Shown: positions 13,001-24,661, counted from the first letter of the stretch. The stretch: DNA of 64,000 nt from Beta vulgaris subsp. vulgaris (GCF_026745355.1 NC_079206.1:8766031-8830030), one strand, 5' to 3'. Notes: a model not told the origin generated them from the sequence alone. Program-made: numbers and translations.

Positions 13001-14337
13001 GCCTAGAAGATGCTCCAATTGTTGCTGCATGCACAACAAATTATAACTATATATGTAAAACTCATGATTGGATTGTAATTACATCGATAAATTTACAAGT
13101 TCCTGATGTTAAAACTTTCAAGTTGCATCTTCAGGACTTCTAATATGACATTGATTCCTTTTAATATAGATGTATATATGGAGAAACATATGATGCAGAG
13201 GGAGTATAACATTGACTTTTAACATCATTTTACTAGATTAATGCACATACTAACCCCATTTTTAGACCATGAGATATCCAAGATCTCACCCTCATGTCCA
13301 TGGAACTCATGCAAAGGCTTCTCTAGAATCCGAAACACTTTACGAGGAATCATAATATCATTTGCAGCTGATTGATCAGATGATTTCTTCAGCTTATTCA
13401 TCACATTTCCTTGATCTTTAAACTTGAGAAAGCAAGCCAAATTTGGAATACCATTCACAGAAAAATTCATACCTGCAGATACAGCACTGAATCTCAAAAG
13501 GTCAAAATCAGTAATTCTCTCATCCTCAACTACCTTCCATACATTCAAAACTCCATCTTCACCACCAGTAGCAAGATGCTGCCCATCAATACTAAACTTC
13601 ATAGATAGAATTGAGCCTTTATGAGCAGAAAATTCTTGTTTATTATATAAGGAAGACAACTCCTTAGACCATTTCTTATGAGAACGAACACGAATTCTCG
13701 GGTTTTTAGACCCGGAAACTTTGCAGTTGGTGAACACTTCTTTGTTCTCTTTATCTTTGTTAAACATATTTGCAGCTTTGAAGCTGAATCTCTTTAACCA
13801 ATTACCTTCTTTAAACTGCTGTTTTCTCTTACCCACCATATCCATTTCTTCTTCTGATTCTCTTGTTATGAAACGCTGAACTAGATCAGATGATCCAAAC
13901 TTTTCTTGAAACTCATCAACTGTAACACAAGAATTCAAAGCAACCTCTTTTGGAATTTCTTCATCATCAACCTCATCATTCAAGCACTTAATTCTCCATA
14001 ATAAACCATCATCATCTTCTTCATCAATTGCAGCTTCCTCATTCTTTTTACCTGCTAAATCCTTTCCTGTTGTGCTGTCATTACTCTTTTCAGTGATCAT
14101 ACAAGTAGTATCATCAGGTCCTTCTCTAGCAGTGTGGCACCGATCTAAAACAAAACCTGTCTTTCTTATGAAATCATCTCGTCGTTCATCTATACTTTTC
14201 GGGTTTTTATTCCAGAAATCATAATGTTGAAGTTCAGAAGTACAGACCTCAGAACCATCTGATTCACTGTCAGATTCTGAAGATATTTCCTCAAGGGCAT
14301 CATAGAAGTTATCATGTTCTACACATGTGTTAGCCAT
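10067..14337 (-). CDS. WD40-repeat protein, WDR44-like
   Basis: Seven exons on the minus strand join to 716 codons plus TAG: 14337-13255, 12913-12823, 12681-12524, 12305-12254, 11649-11570, 11473-11380, 10659-10067. Phases agree at every GT-AG junction. The first 220 residues are acidic and Ser/Glu-rich without a clear domain. WD repeats begin near residue 228 ([14 protein letters not shown] ... [10 protein letters not shown]), followed by [13 protein letters not shown] ... [18 protein letters not shown] ... DGIVRVWDV, a weaker blade around [17 protein letters not shown] ... SADSLVRIL and [19 protein letters not shown]. This order matches the plant transducin/WD40 family related to WDR44. Such proteins are scaffolds; the partner of this one cannot be read from sequence. 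The C-terminus after the last blade is Ser-rich and basic. The [16 protein letters not shown] exon is less conserved than I would expect, so its acceptor could be slightly different. Confidence 0.88.
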
Positions 14338-15095
14338 AATAATGCCTTCCTAATTGCTCATAATTTCCAACAAAAATTTAATGGCCAAATCTATCATATT
14401 GATCATGTTAAAGATCCATATAACCCCACAAAAATCCACATTAAAGATCAATGAAGCACATAATACAAAGATGAGAAAAAAACACCCTCAAATTTATTGC
14501 TGCACTTATAACGTTGAGGATTGCAGAATTTCGTATAAAGATGCCGATCAAATTTTAAAACAAGATCAGGAACAACCAATTAATATCATCTTTTACAAAA
14601 TGAAATCGATCCCAGATGAACAAAATATTCCTCGAAGGTAGGAATTCCTCAAAAAATATGACATGGATATTTCCTTACCTACAATTTTCTTATGTAACTT
14701 GATCAACCCAGTATTTATTTTCCCCTTCTTTATATTTTTTGATTCAGATCTGAGCAAAGTTCCAAGTAATTTGATATGAGAAAATCAACCCATAAAATCA
14801 AAAAATAAAAGGTGCAAACTTGAGATGACAAAAGTTGGAAAGGGCTAAAAGCTTTTCCCCTATTTCTCTTTCTCTGTTTCGTTGATCTTCCTCCAATTTC
14901 AAACACTGGTTTTTTCTGAAACGGTTGCCTGCCTTAATCTAGGAGTAACAACGTTAAAAAGTTGTGTCAAAACTCGAAACTTATGCCCCATTGGCCTGTG
15001 TATAAAATTCGGAGTTTTCATGATAACTCTTTACTTTTATTCATTTATGATTTATGAAACAATAAGCCATGCACGTAACATGCAAATATTCTTCC
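14338..15095 (-). promoter_or_regulatory. 5' leader and promoter region of the WD40 gene
   Basis: This is the upstream flank of the minus-strand WD40 gene. The stretch at 14850-14900 reads purine-rich on the minus strand and may be leader or core promoter. No discrete regulatory site can be supported. The far end carries the left target duplication of the palindrome-bearing MITE (15096-15105). Confidence 0.35.
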
Positions 15096-15105
15096 TTTGT
15101 AGTTT

Positions 15106-15565
15106 GAATTTTTTCCTTCAATAATGCAAAAGTGGGTTTTGATTCTCAAAATATGCCCAAAAAAAAAAAATTCCCTGCGTACCGTCCACGTAGGACAGTA
15201 CGCGAGAAACTGATTTTTTTTTTTTGTTTTTGCCCAAGAAAACCGCTACTCACAGTAGCGGTTTATAAATATAAACCGCTATTCTGAGTAGCGGTTTACT
15301 TGGGCAAAATATTGCAAGCACAAATCAAACTCTGCTACTTGAGTAATGAACCGCTACTCTGAGTAGCGGTTTATACAACACACACAAATTCTTTTTTCTT
15401 TTTTTTTTTTTTTTGTAAACCGCTACTTCGAGTAGCGGTTTTGCTTAAGTTGAAAAAAAAAAAATTCTCGCGTGCTGTCCTACGTGGACGGTACGCAGGA
15501 AATTATTTTTTGGGGCATATTTTGGGAATTAAAACCCACTTTTGCATTATGTAAGGAAAAAATTC
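15106..15565. mobile_element. Mutator-type MITE carrying four copies of a palindrome
   Basis: The 460-bp element is flanked by an exact 10-bp duplication TTTGTAGTTT (15096-15105 and 15566-15575). Its ends are inverted: GAATTTTTTCCTT at the left and AAGGAAAAAATTC at the right. Strong inverted similarity continues for about 110 bp through ATAATGCAAAAGTGGGTTTT, ATATGCCC and the GC-rich CGTCCACGTAGGACAG block. Between these arms lie four near-perfect palindromes of the form AACCGCTACTC/GAGTAGCGGTT, near 15241, 15269, 15350 and 15417. No protein is encoded. The 10-bp duplication and long inverted ends fit a non-autonomous Mutator-like element. A single transcript could fold into a long hairpin with four smaller stem-loops. 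Confidence 0.85.
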
Positions 15566-15625
15566 TTTGTAGTTTTCTTTCCTTACTTGTAACATTCTAG
15601 TCAAATTTAGAAAACTTCGACCATA

Positions 15626-16701
15626 TCTCTATTATATAAGGGAAGGGGGGAGCAATGGTGTCCTTTTTTGAAATGCCTATTTTGCCCCCCTTTCCTTTCT
15701 AAATTACAAAAGGATTGTCAAAATCAAAATCGACACTCAAAGAAAACTACCGAAAATTAATTTACAACACTCACTCACAATCACTAAAAGAAGAAACTTT
15801 ACAAATCATTCATACAATTGAAAATCACATTCTAAAAAATCACGCAAATCACTCAAATAATCAGGAAACTTTATTAAAACTTAAAATTAACATACAACTA
15901 AAACTAATAACCTAGAACATCAATACATACAAAAACATTTACAAAAATTTACTTACAAATCACTATTCTCAAGAACCATTCACAATTAATGTGGGCCATG
16001 ATAAAAATAGAGTTGTATTTGTAGTGAAATCAGAATTTAGAAGTTAGACAAGGAAAAAAATTATTTACTTTTTTATAGTTTTTCCTATATATAATAAAAA
16101 AATTTACATATATTTGGACCTTTTTATTCTATTATATAATAGCGATTAATTATCAAGGTAAAAAGGTTTATATAAACTATCATTCAAGAATTAAAGTACA
16201 TCATATCTCTATTATATATAAAAGAAGGGGGGAGCTATGGTGTTCCTAAATGAAGAGACTATGTTACCCCCTTCCCATTCTAAATTACAAATTCACTTAC
16301 AAATCAAATGGGGTTTCGAACAAAAATACCAAAAATATAATTATAACAATCACGCACAAACTACTACTTATGAAATTAACTTGAAATCAAAGTGTTCACT
16401 TTCTTTACAATTTATGAAGTATTGTACTTAATTCAAAAATCAACTAAAAAATTATAATATTAGAAATCATAAATAAATTCAATAAAATTTCTATTTTGTT
16501 CATAGAATTTAACTTTGAAAAGTAAAAAAAACCAAAAAAATGGTAAGAGACTTATTAAGTGACAGAAACTAAACCAATCAAATTTTACAACTAAAAATAA
16601 TTATATTTTGTATGACTAATGTTCAAATTTTGACTCCGAAAAAAATCGAGTTTCTGTTTCGAAAAAAAATTCAAGCACGCATCGCGTGCAAAAAATTCTA
16701 G
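15626..16701 (+). mobile_element. Composite non-autonomous Helitron (units A and B head to tail)
   Basis: Two 5' ends of the form TCTCTATTATATA plus a purine-rich AAGGGAAGGGGGGAGC-like tract occur at 15626 and 16206. One Helitron-type 3' end lies at 16675-16701: hairpin GCACGC-ATC-GCGTGC, then A-rich sequence and CTAG, with T following. Insertion between A and T, a 3' hairpin and a CTAG end are Helitron hallmarks. Unit A (580 bp) lacks its own 3' hairpin and runs directly into unit B (496 bp). The same A-B arrangement occurs inverted at 27255-28427. No Rep/helicase is present. Confidence 0.75.
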
Positions 16702-17150
16702 TTTAGTATTAATACAAAATATGAATGATTAGTTATTTGGAATCTTGGTTAATCTCAATATGTAGTTTTTAGGATATCAACTTTTTATGATTTTACTAAT
16801 ACCTAGTTAAAGATACTAAGTACTCTTTTGATTACTGTTGGAACTTAATTTTCATAGGAAGTCTTATTTTATGAGAAGTAAATTAGCTAAAGGGGTCAAG
16901 GTGGTCAACCCGAACCCGACCAACCTAACCCGAAAATGGTCCGTCTAACCCGAATTTCCTAACCCGACCCATCTACATTAAATGGGTTAAACGGGTCAAG
17001 AAGCATGACCCGAACTCGATCCGTTTATTTCGCAGGTCAACCCGACCTGTTTCCTTAAACGGGTCACACCCCTTGACCCAAACCCGCTAATTTCGGATCG
17101 GGTTTGCGAGTTGTGTTATGTTTTAGCACCTCTAGGTAGGACTTTCTTAT
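16702..17150. repeat. Spacer with a CCCGACC-rich interspersed repeat
   Basis: From about 16890 to 17130 the sequence is dominated by AACCCGACC/GGGTCAA words and ends with TTTTAGCACCTCT. A short reverse-oriented relative starts AGGTGCTAAACGGGTC near 25385, and a looser relative lies at 38390-38640. I cannot assign a class. The rest is AT-rich spacer. Confidence 0.45.
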
Positions 17151-17151
17151 T

Positions 17152-18356
17152 AAATACTTGTAGTCTAGGTTGCATAGACACGGATACGGGTTCGAATATG
17201 AATACGGATACGGGATACGTCAACTCAAAAAAAGAGGATACGGATACGCGGTAAAATATAATATAATGTATTAGTAATTTTTGATAAATTTATTAAAATT
17301 TATGAATGATTGTAACAACATGGTAAAAATTACGAATGAAATTACTCTAGTAAGATCAAAAAGTCTTTCTTGAGAACATAAAACATGAATAATACGGGTA
17401 AAACTAGTGAGAATTATTTTTAAAAATATATTTAAATTATTGATTGAAGTATCCGATATCCACAGAGTATCGGTATCGTATCGGTATCTGTTTACACTTA
17501 AAATACTCTAGTTGACTTTGTTTGTTTAACTAATTAAGTTAAGTTGACTATTTGATGATAGCCCTAACTTTGAACAAAAGACTGGCGATGACATCACAAG
17601 CGCTAGCCATATAACAGTTATCACTTATCAGCAATTATGATACAGGTAACGACAGATATGCGTAACTTGCAAGTAATGATAGACATGTGCACGTGTGTTT
17701 GTTAGCGGTTATCTGCAGTTCAAATGGAAGGAAAAATTAGAGAGGGAAAGTTCAAATTCAAAGTAATTGGCGCCTAGAACGATAACCTCCATCAGACCCA
17801 CGATCTCCAGTATCCCACATCCATAAATAGCACGAAGCGATGAAGGAAGAAAAAACAACAAACACAACAACAAGCTTATCCTTCTTTTCGCATTTTACTG
17901 CTTTCTTAGTTTTCAACTTGGCTTCTCAGCCAAGTTTAGTTTAGTGTAGGGTAGCTTAGCATAGTTTCAAAATACTTCGGTAGGAAGCATTTTCTTCTCC
18001 AATTGTACGCACATAGAGGTAATACTCCTTCATTGTAATACAATTGTAGTCTAACTTTATCCTTCATAAATATAGAAGGCGTTTGTATCGTGTGTCTATG
18101 CTTGTTTGTTCATAGTTTTAGACTTCATTTCACTCCCAGTACAACTTTCGAAGCTAACTGCTGTCCTTAGACCCTAAATACATCTCATAGGAGCTTTTAG
18201 CATTAGCAAGGTTATTTAATATAACTAGTAACAAGAGGGGCAGCCCCTAGCGAACCAAAAAAAATATTGGGCGTTTGACTTGTTGGTGAAGTGCAAAGTC
18301 ACCTCTACAGTATCCGATACGGGTACGACGACTAAGATGGAGTATCGGTGCTACCT
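17152..18356. mobile_element. TIR-like element (GATACGGATACG family) split by an insertion
   Basis: The left part (about 17152-17500) begins AGGTTGCATAGACACGG and is rich in GGATACGG and GTATCGG words. The right part (about 18297-18356) ends GTATCGGTGCTACCT, an inverted relative of the left end. Between them, 17519-18274 is flanked by a 7-bp direct repeat TTGACTT (17512-17518, 18275-18281). That insert contains an LTR-like stretch with a possible TATA box (CCATAAATAGC near 17819), but it lacks clear TG...CA ends, so its class is open. Confidence 0.4.
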
Positions 18357-18998
18357 AGCTTGTAGTAGATTTGTGTTGTGTATGTGTTACAAATAGATCT
18401 ACTTATAGCTTCCTTTACCATATTTAACGGGCCAGGCCATGGGCCACCTAAAAACTACCCACACTTCCAGGTAGCCGCTAATGAACACCCATATTCTTGT
18501 TGTTTTAGCAAACACTAACCTTATGATGGTGTCTGCTGAGTTGATGATGTTCTGGAGAGGCTATACGTCAATGCTATGCTAGTGGAGTTGGCTTTCAAGT
18601 GATGTCTAGGGTCCTCTTGGCTACCTGCACAAAAGAGATAACTTGGTTGGACAAGCTATCTTCCCTTCCATGCTTAAATGAGTATGTGAATTAAACGAGG
18701 GAAATAAAGTAAAGGAAAATCAGTAAATTCTAGAGAGAGAAAGTCTGGATTTTAGAGAGATAAGTAATCTCTAGTAATGATTGAGGTGATAAAAAATTAT
18801 GAAAAGATGTGCCAAGGGGTATTTATACCCTATGTCTTGTCCCATCAATCAAAATTGATCAGGACACGTGGCACTACATGATTGGGCAAAAATGCCTTTT
18901 CCTTATTTAAAAATAATTCTTGCTCTATTTTGATGTATTTTCATACAGATAATTAATTACTGTTTTTATTGCTTGCCTAGTTGCTTTGGTGCCACAGG
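18357..18998. other. Intergenic spacer
   Basis: No exon or element boundary recognised. A GA-rich stretch followed by an ACACGTGGCA word near 18865 resembles the stretch at 51620-51820, which also has GA-rich DNA followed by ACACGTGGCA, so a shared repeat is possible but not shown. Confidence 0.3.
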
Positions 18999-19412
18999 TC
19001 AGCATGAGGTGATGCTGCTCCAACATGGACAAATTAGATTGTGACACATGTCACGGGTTGTGAAGGTCACATCATTTTGCCCATCAGATGGGCATCTATC
19101 AGCGATGCTCTCTACCAATGGACATAACTTCTTACGACTTAGAACATACACCATCCACACTTTGCAAAGTTGCTTGAATTTTCTAATAAATCTTTCAACT
19201 TCATCACCTCCAGCAACAACTAGATTTACATCTACAATAATCGGTATCAATGAAGGAAGAACGTCCCTACAAGCATCATTTCCCAACACTTCATCTTCTC
19301 CCTGGAATAAATCTGCTGAGGCGGTGGAAACACAAGGCATGATACTTTGAGCAATTCTTAACCGGATTAACTTTATGTGACAAGCCTCACAAAAGTTGAC
19401 TGCAAATACCAT
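18999..19412 (-). pseudogene. Unidentified gene fragment
   Basis: On the minus strand this stretch reads without a stop for 137 codons. It looks more protein-like than nearby frames, for example NFCEACHIKLIRLRIAQS, DACRDVLPSLIPIIVDVNLV and GGDEVERFIRKFKQLCK. I do not recognise the family. The last third (after KVW) looks less like coding sequence and may already be intron or non-coding. No flanking exons are found, and part of the same sequence recurs at 19724-19787. A captured or retroposed gene piece is the likeliest reading; a single-exon lineage-specific gene is the alternative. Confidence 0.4.
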
Positions 19413-19723
19413 GCACCCCTCCGAAATTTTCTCATCATTAGCAGAATCACTAAGATTGGATGTGCGAATGGGGCTGTATGGATGGCTTTGATTTTGACGA
19501 CCTTAAATCACTAATATGTTCCAAAGGTTATCCCCTAATTGAATTAGAGGTTGTATACAAACAAAATTCAAAGAAATTATTAATTTCAAAGATAATGAGC
19601 GTGCCTGCTAGTTATCAAACAGATCCTTGGAAAAGTTTTGGAGTACTGAGTACAACCCTTAATTGATGCTATGATGGATATGGATTCTGCTAATGTTGAA
19701 AAAGCTTCGGAAGGGTGCATAGT

Positions 19724-19787
19724 GTTTGAGCAATCCTTAACCAGATTAACTTTATGCGACAAGCCTCACAAAAGTGGACTGCAAAAA
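19724..19787. repeat. Partial duplicate of the 19 kb gene fragment
   Basis: About 64 bp here match 19344-19408 closely, including AGATTAACTTTATGCGACAA (ggattaactttatgtgacaa in the other copy), CAAGCCTCACAAAAG and GACTGCAAA. The two copies are in the same orientation, 380 bp apart. The copy stops at the same point where the other fragment's reading frame begins. Confidence 0.7.
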
Positions 19788-20262
19788 GAGATACAACGTA
19801 ATAAGTATTTGTTGTTTAGATAATTACAAAAATAATGCTTATAATCTATATATAATATGCAAAATTATGTATACAATAATATAAAAACACAGTTGCAAAA
19901 TTTCATCATCTCTTCATTTTTTTTTTTAATTCTCTTCTCCCTTCTCCTCTAAGAAAATTATTCCCGGTCTGGACCGAAAATCAAACTTCAAAAATTTTGG
20001 ACCAAAAAATTGTTTATTTTTTCATTCTAGACCCTAATATGTAGGTTCGCCCTTGGACGTCCAAAATCTCAAAAACGGGACTACAGACTTGATGTACTTA
20101 TTCAAACCGACTAGGGTTTTTGCTTGGCCACTCCATTTCTCATTTTTATTTTCCTCAAAGGGTCATCAAGTATTATTATTCTTTCGTCAAAAAAAAAATA
20201 TTATTATTCTTATTTGCTATTTGTCTAATTTATAAAATTCACTTTAAAATAGACCTTTTTAT
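19788..20262. other. AT-rich spacer
   Basis: Homopolymer-rich spacer leading to a Tourist-like MITE. Nothing else recognised. Confidence 0.35.
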
Positions 20263-20469
20263 GGTCTGTTTACTTCAGATTAATTTCAGTTTAATTTAGT
20301 TCTAATTAATTCAGTTTAGTTTAGTTCAACTCCAATCAGTTCAGTTCAATTTAGTTCTCAATTTCTTCTATCATAAACAAATAATTTTAGCTCATTTCAC
20401 TTCAGTTCAATTCAATTGTTTTTTTTTCTGACGAGCAATTCAATTGTTTTTAACTGAAGTAAACAGGCC
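20263..20469. mobile_element. Tourist-like MITE, 207 bp
   Basis: The left end GGTCTGTTTACTTCAG matches the inverted right end CTGAAGTAAACAGGCC with one mismatch. TTAT precedes the left end and follows the right end, consistent with the 3-bp TTA-type duplication of PIF/Harbinger elements. The interior is a run of TTCAGTTCAATT-like words with no coding potential. Confidence 0.72.
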
Positions 20470-21100
20470 TTATATGTTTCTTTCAATTTATTTTAGCTTA
20501 TTTTAATAAGTTCACATAAGTTAAAATAAAATTACGTTTCTCCTCAATTTAATTTACGTTTCAGTAAAGCTAAGTTCAGTTTATTGATAAGTTCAGTGCA
20601 GCATTATTAATTTCAATCTTAAATAAATTTGCTAAGGTTCTGACAAATATAAATTTAGTTCTGTAAAATTAAATTATGTTCAGAGAAAATAAGTTAAGTT
20701 TAGTAAAAATAAGTTCGATTTGAAGTTCGGATTAGCAAACACCAATTGACGATAATAGAGTCTAAGTTCAAATAAGCTAAAATAAGTATTGATAAGGTCT
20801 ATTAAGGTTTGTCCTTCTAATAAAATAAGGGTGCGTTCGTTTCATCTGAAATATTCTGATATGATATTAATTTTCTGATATGATCTGAATTTTTCTGATC
20901 TGATTTGATCTGAACTAAATATATTTTTTTATCTGATTTGAATTTTTCTTATTGTAATTGTTTTTATAGTTATAATTTTTCTAATCTGATTTAAAATTTT
21001 CTTATCTAGATCTGATCTGATTTGAATTTTTCTTATCTTATCCGATCTTATCTGATTTGATATGATCATTTTTTGAATAAGCACTAGAATGTTTTTATAA
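20470..21100. repeat. AT-rich repeat with TCTGATCTGATTT words
   Basis: From about 20480 to 20800 the sequence repeats AAGTTCAG/TTAAATT words. From 20832 (GTGCGTTCGTTTCATCTGA) to 21065 it repeats TCTGATCTGATTTGA words. These resemble the interiors and ends of the Tourist-like elements at 23-25 kb and may be diverged or truncated relatives, but no matching second end was found. Confidence 0.35.
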
Positions 21101-22922
21101 ACCCACCCTAAGTCTCAATAACACCAAAAGAGTATAATGCGTAGGCTGACTGGGAAAAACCGGCTACAATGATGGCCGAATGCGTATTTAAAGCATAATT
21201 GAAGTATATGTAAAATATCATTAAAGCATAATGACAATTATTGAGCATAATTAAGCATAAATGGGCAATCAAACCTAATAAAAGGGAAAATTGGGCCAAA
21301 CCAATTTATTGGGCCTAAGTAACTTAGTGATGAGTGACTTAATCTAACCTAGAAAATTAGATTGTGCGGCTGGGCCAAGCCCAAAATTCTTTTAAGTGGA
21401 ATAAGGTCCGTTTTATTTAGGAAAGTTAGGAGTTTAGTCCAAAACTAGTCAAATTAGTCAAAGAAAATTAATAGAGGGAGTTCCTCCAGTCAAGTGACAC
21501 CTAATTTTTGACTCAAGCTAGCTGGAAACATAGGGAATATTGTATCCATTGGACGAACTTTTTAACCGCTTAAAAGTGTCTCTAATGATTTTTACAAAAT
21601 TACCATTAAAACTGACTATACGCCATGTTTTCCTTATGATTCATTGTTTAATATTTGATTTTTTGGTTATTTTTATAAGAACTCCAACCAATTTTCTGAA
21701 ATACCTTATAAAACTTACCTAGGGCAAAATATTAACCAATAAATCATACCAAAGATATGGGGAGCATGTTGCAGCGTCAAAAACATTGTGTCCCAAAATT
21801 ATGACTTCTTGAGAACAAGGAATTTTTAAGTGAATTTTAGGCTATTTTCAGGCAATTATGACCCGATTTAAAGAAAACATCATAACTCCAAAATTATAAG
21901 TCCATAAATCATGAAAAAAATACACAATACTATCACATCCACAAGGAACATTATGCCAAAAACTGAGATCACTTCATTGAGATAATTTTGTGATAAAAAT
22001 CAAACAGTGGAGAAAACATATCTTGGGGAATATTTAATAGGAATTAATACTTTAATGGGTTCGAACCATTGACGTTCGAACCCTTAGACCTTAGTCGACT
22101 TGGGTGTAGGTTGGCTGAACTGGGTGTAGATTGGTTGAATTAGTTTAGAGTTAACTAGGTCAAAACACCAAGTCAAAAATTAAGGGTGTTTGGATGGGTT
22201 AATGGGTAGAGTTTTAAGGACAGGTTAGAGGTAAAGTTTTAGTAGAGTTTCTTCAACGTTATATAAAATAACGTTTGAGATATTATGATAGCGTTCAACT
22301 AAAACAAATCTTTACATGTTAGATTTATGCTCTCTTTTTTTTCTTTCAGATATCTTACAAATTTTTTTATGCTAAATTTATCTTTCTTTTTTACGTCAGA
22401 CCTAATTAAATTAATGCTTAGGGCCTGTTCAGAATCAATATATGTTTCTTGTAACGGTTTTAAGTTTTAGTTTTCACTTTTTACAAAACTGATTGAAAAC
22501 AATTACTAAAACAATAAAACTGCCATAGAACATTACCGCAAAATTTTGAAAAGTAACCCTGGGTTCAATGCCTTGATAAAAAAATTAATGCTTAATTATA
22601 CAGTACCTTGCTAGCACATCACCATCAACATACCATAATTAAACTGATGAGAAACGGGTAGAGAGCTAGAATTTTGGCAATTTAATTTAAGAAATCACAA
22701 TCTTCTTCCACTCTTTAATTGATTTGAATCTCTCTCTATAACATATATATTCCAAATTATCTTCATAAAGCCGAAATTTCATAATTTGACACCAAAAGAA
22801 TCGTTTGATTCTATGAATCTAATTGATTTTCAATCATTTGAGTATTTGAAGAAGAAATTAGAGAATTTATGAGGATATAAATAATTAAAAGAAGACATAC
22901 AACAGTTGCAAAAATTATTAAA
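21101..22922. other. Gene-free AT-rich stretch, probably old repeats
   Basis: No exon-like sequence was recognised. One-sided starts typical of MITEs appear (GGGTGTTTGGATGGGTTAAT near 22189, GGGCCTGTTCAGAATC near 22431), but I cannot find their partners. Treated as unclassified repeat debris. Confidence 0.3.
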
Positions 22923-23076
22923 AGAGACGGTCTAATTTTAATATAAAAGTAGACTTAGTCACTAAATAAATTAAACTAGTGACCGAAAGAAATTAACCTA
23001 GTTACTATTGAGCTTATTCTATTTTTAATATTGGATTTACCATTGCCTAATTTTAATTTAAAAGTAGGCGGTCTCT
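22923..23076. repeat. 154-bp MITE-like repeat, copy 2
   Basis: Second copy of the element at 1946-2099, in the same orientation and of the same length. Differences are scattered single bases (for example GTGACCGAAAGAAATTAACC here against GTCACCGAAAGAAATTATCC there). Confidence 0.6.
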
Positions 23077-23144
23077 TACAAGACGAACTCCAAGAGTTGT
23101 GAGAGAGAAAGAATTTAACAGAGGAGAAAGAAGAAACAGATTGA

Positions 23145-24661
23145 GGCTATGTTCAGTTCACCTTATTTTTGCTTATTTCAGATCTAATCAGATTAGATCA
23201 GATCAAAAAAATAAGTTCAGATCAGATCAGAAAAAATAAGTTCAGATCAGATCAGACCAGACCAGATCAGTTCAGTTTAGATCATGCTTATATTTAAAAA
23301 CTCATTATTATTATTAAATACTCCATCCGTTTCCTAAAGATCTTCCCACTTACTGTTCCTACAAATACCAAGGAAAATCAAGTTGTGTGGGGCATGGTGT
23401 GAGTAAAGTAGGAGAGAGAAAGGGGTTAAGATAAATAAACAAATAAAAAGGGGTTAAAGTAGGAGAAAGAAAGGGAGTAAAATTGAATTAATAATGTAAT
23501 GGTGGACCATATGATAGTGACATGAGAGGGTAAATAGGGAAATTTGTTTTGCCAAATAAGGAATAAAACAAAAGAGGGAAGATCTTTTGGAAACACCCTT
23601 AAACGGAAAGAGGGAAGATCTTTAGGAAACGGGGGGAGTATCTTTCATTACATATTAGTAAAAATTATAATAATTGAATATTAATAAAGTACTCATTGAG
23701 ACGAATCAAGCAAGACACCACATGACTATATTTTTTCTTATATATTGAGAAAAATCTAAAAGATTCTATCTAATTGTGAATAGTGTCAATATTCTAAGTG
23801 AGAAAGATAAAAAAAATACAAAGGGAGTATTATTATTTACTAGTACAGTTGTTCAAAATAATTATTATTGTTGTTGTTGTTGTTGTACTTATTAATATTG
23901 GTAATTATTATTAATCTTGTTGTTACCATTATAAATGTCATTGTTATCATTATATTAAGTTATTTTCTTGTTATTAAATAATAGAAAATTAAAGGCCATG
24001 TGTTAAGAACATAAGATTGACGCAAAAATAAGAAATATATAAAATATGATATCTCAAATTCATGACAACGAAACTACTAAGTTCGGATTACATTTCAAAA
24101 TAAGCTAAGTGTCAGTTACAAATTATAAATTTAGATTCGGTATACCTCTTCCTACTGAATTCCAAATCTCTTTAGCTATTTGAAGTTGCACGATATTTAT
24201 TTCTTTTTTGCTCAAGTCATAGTTGTTTGTATATCTTATTTTATTTTATATGGAAAAATAGAGTTGAGTTTGCCGACTTCTTAAGTCATTAAGTGTGAAA
24301 CATTTTTTTAAAGGGAAAGTGTGAAACATTGTGTAAGTGCTCTTATAAATTAATGACTTGAGTTATATAATTATTTTTAGTAATAATAATAATAATTATG
24401 ATTATAATTACTATTGTTGTTCTTATAATAATGATAATAATAATTATTATTATTAATAATAAAAGTTGTGTAAAAGTTGTAATAGAAATAATTAAAATGA
24501 TAATAATAGTAATACTATAAAAAAGATCTTATAATGTATTGCATAATAATGATTTACAAAGTAATAATATAATAATATATTTTATAAAAAATAAGATCTT
24601 GTAAATCAGATCAGATCAGATAAATTCAAATCAGAAAATTTCAGGTGAACTAAACATAGCC
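23145..24661. mobile_element. Tourist-like (PIF/Harbinger) element with a nested Stowaway
   Basis: The ends are GGCTATGTTCAGTTCACC at the left and the inverted GGTGAACTAAACATAGCC at the right, flanked by TGA (23142-23144, 24662-24664), a variant of the usual TWA duplication. Subterminal DNA repeats CAGATCAGATCAG. A Stowaway MITE sits at 23321-23638. Compared with the short copy at 24896-25247, this copy also has about 820 extra bp (roughly 23772-24590), mostly AT-rich with AATAATAAT and TTGTTGTTG runs. No transposase is visible. Confidence 0.8.
23321..23638. mobile_element. Stowaway-like MITE nested in the Tourist-like element
   Basis: The left end CTCCATCCGTTTCCTAAAGA matches the inverted right end TCTTTAGGAAACGGGGGGAG. 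TA lies on both sides. The short Tourist copy at 24896 has only one TA at the same point (ATTAAATATCTTTC), which directly shows the pre-insertion sequence. The right end is partly doubled, with GGAAGATCTTTTGGAAAC 40-50 bp inside the terminus. Confidence 0.9.

Noticed and set aside
15241..15440. CRISPR-like array
   Set aside because: The repeated units are palindromes at irregular spacing inside a plant MITE; the genome is eukaryotic.
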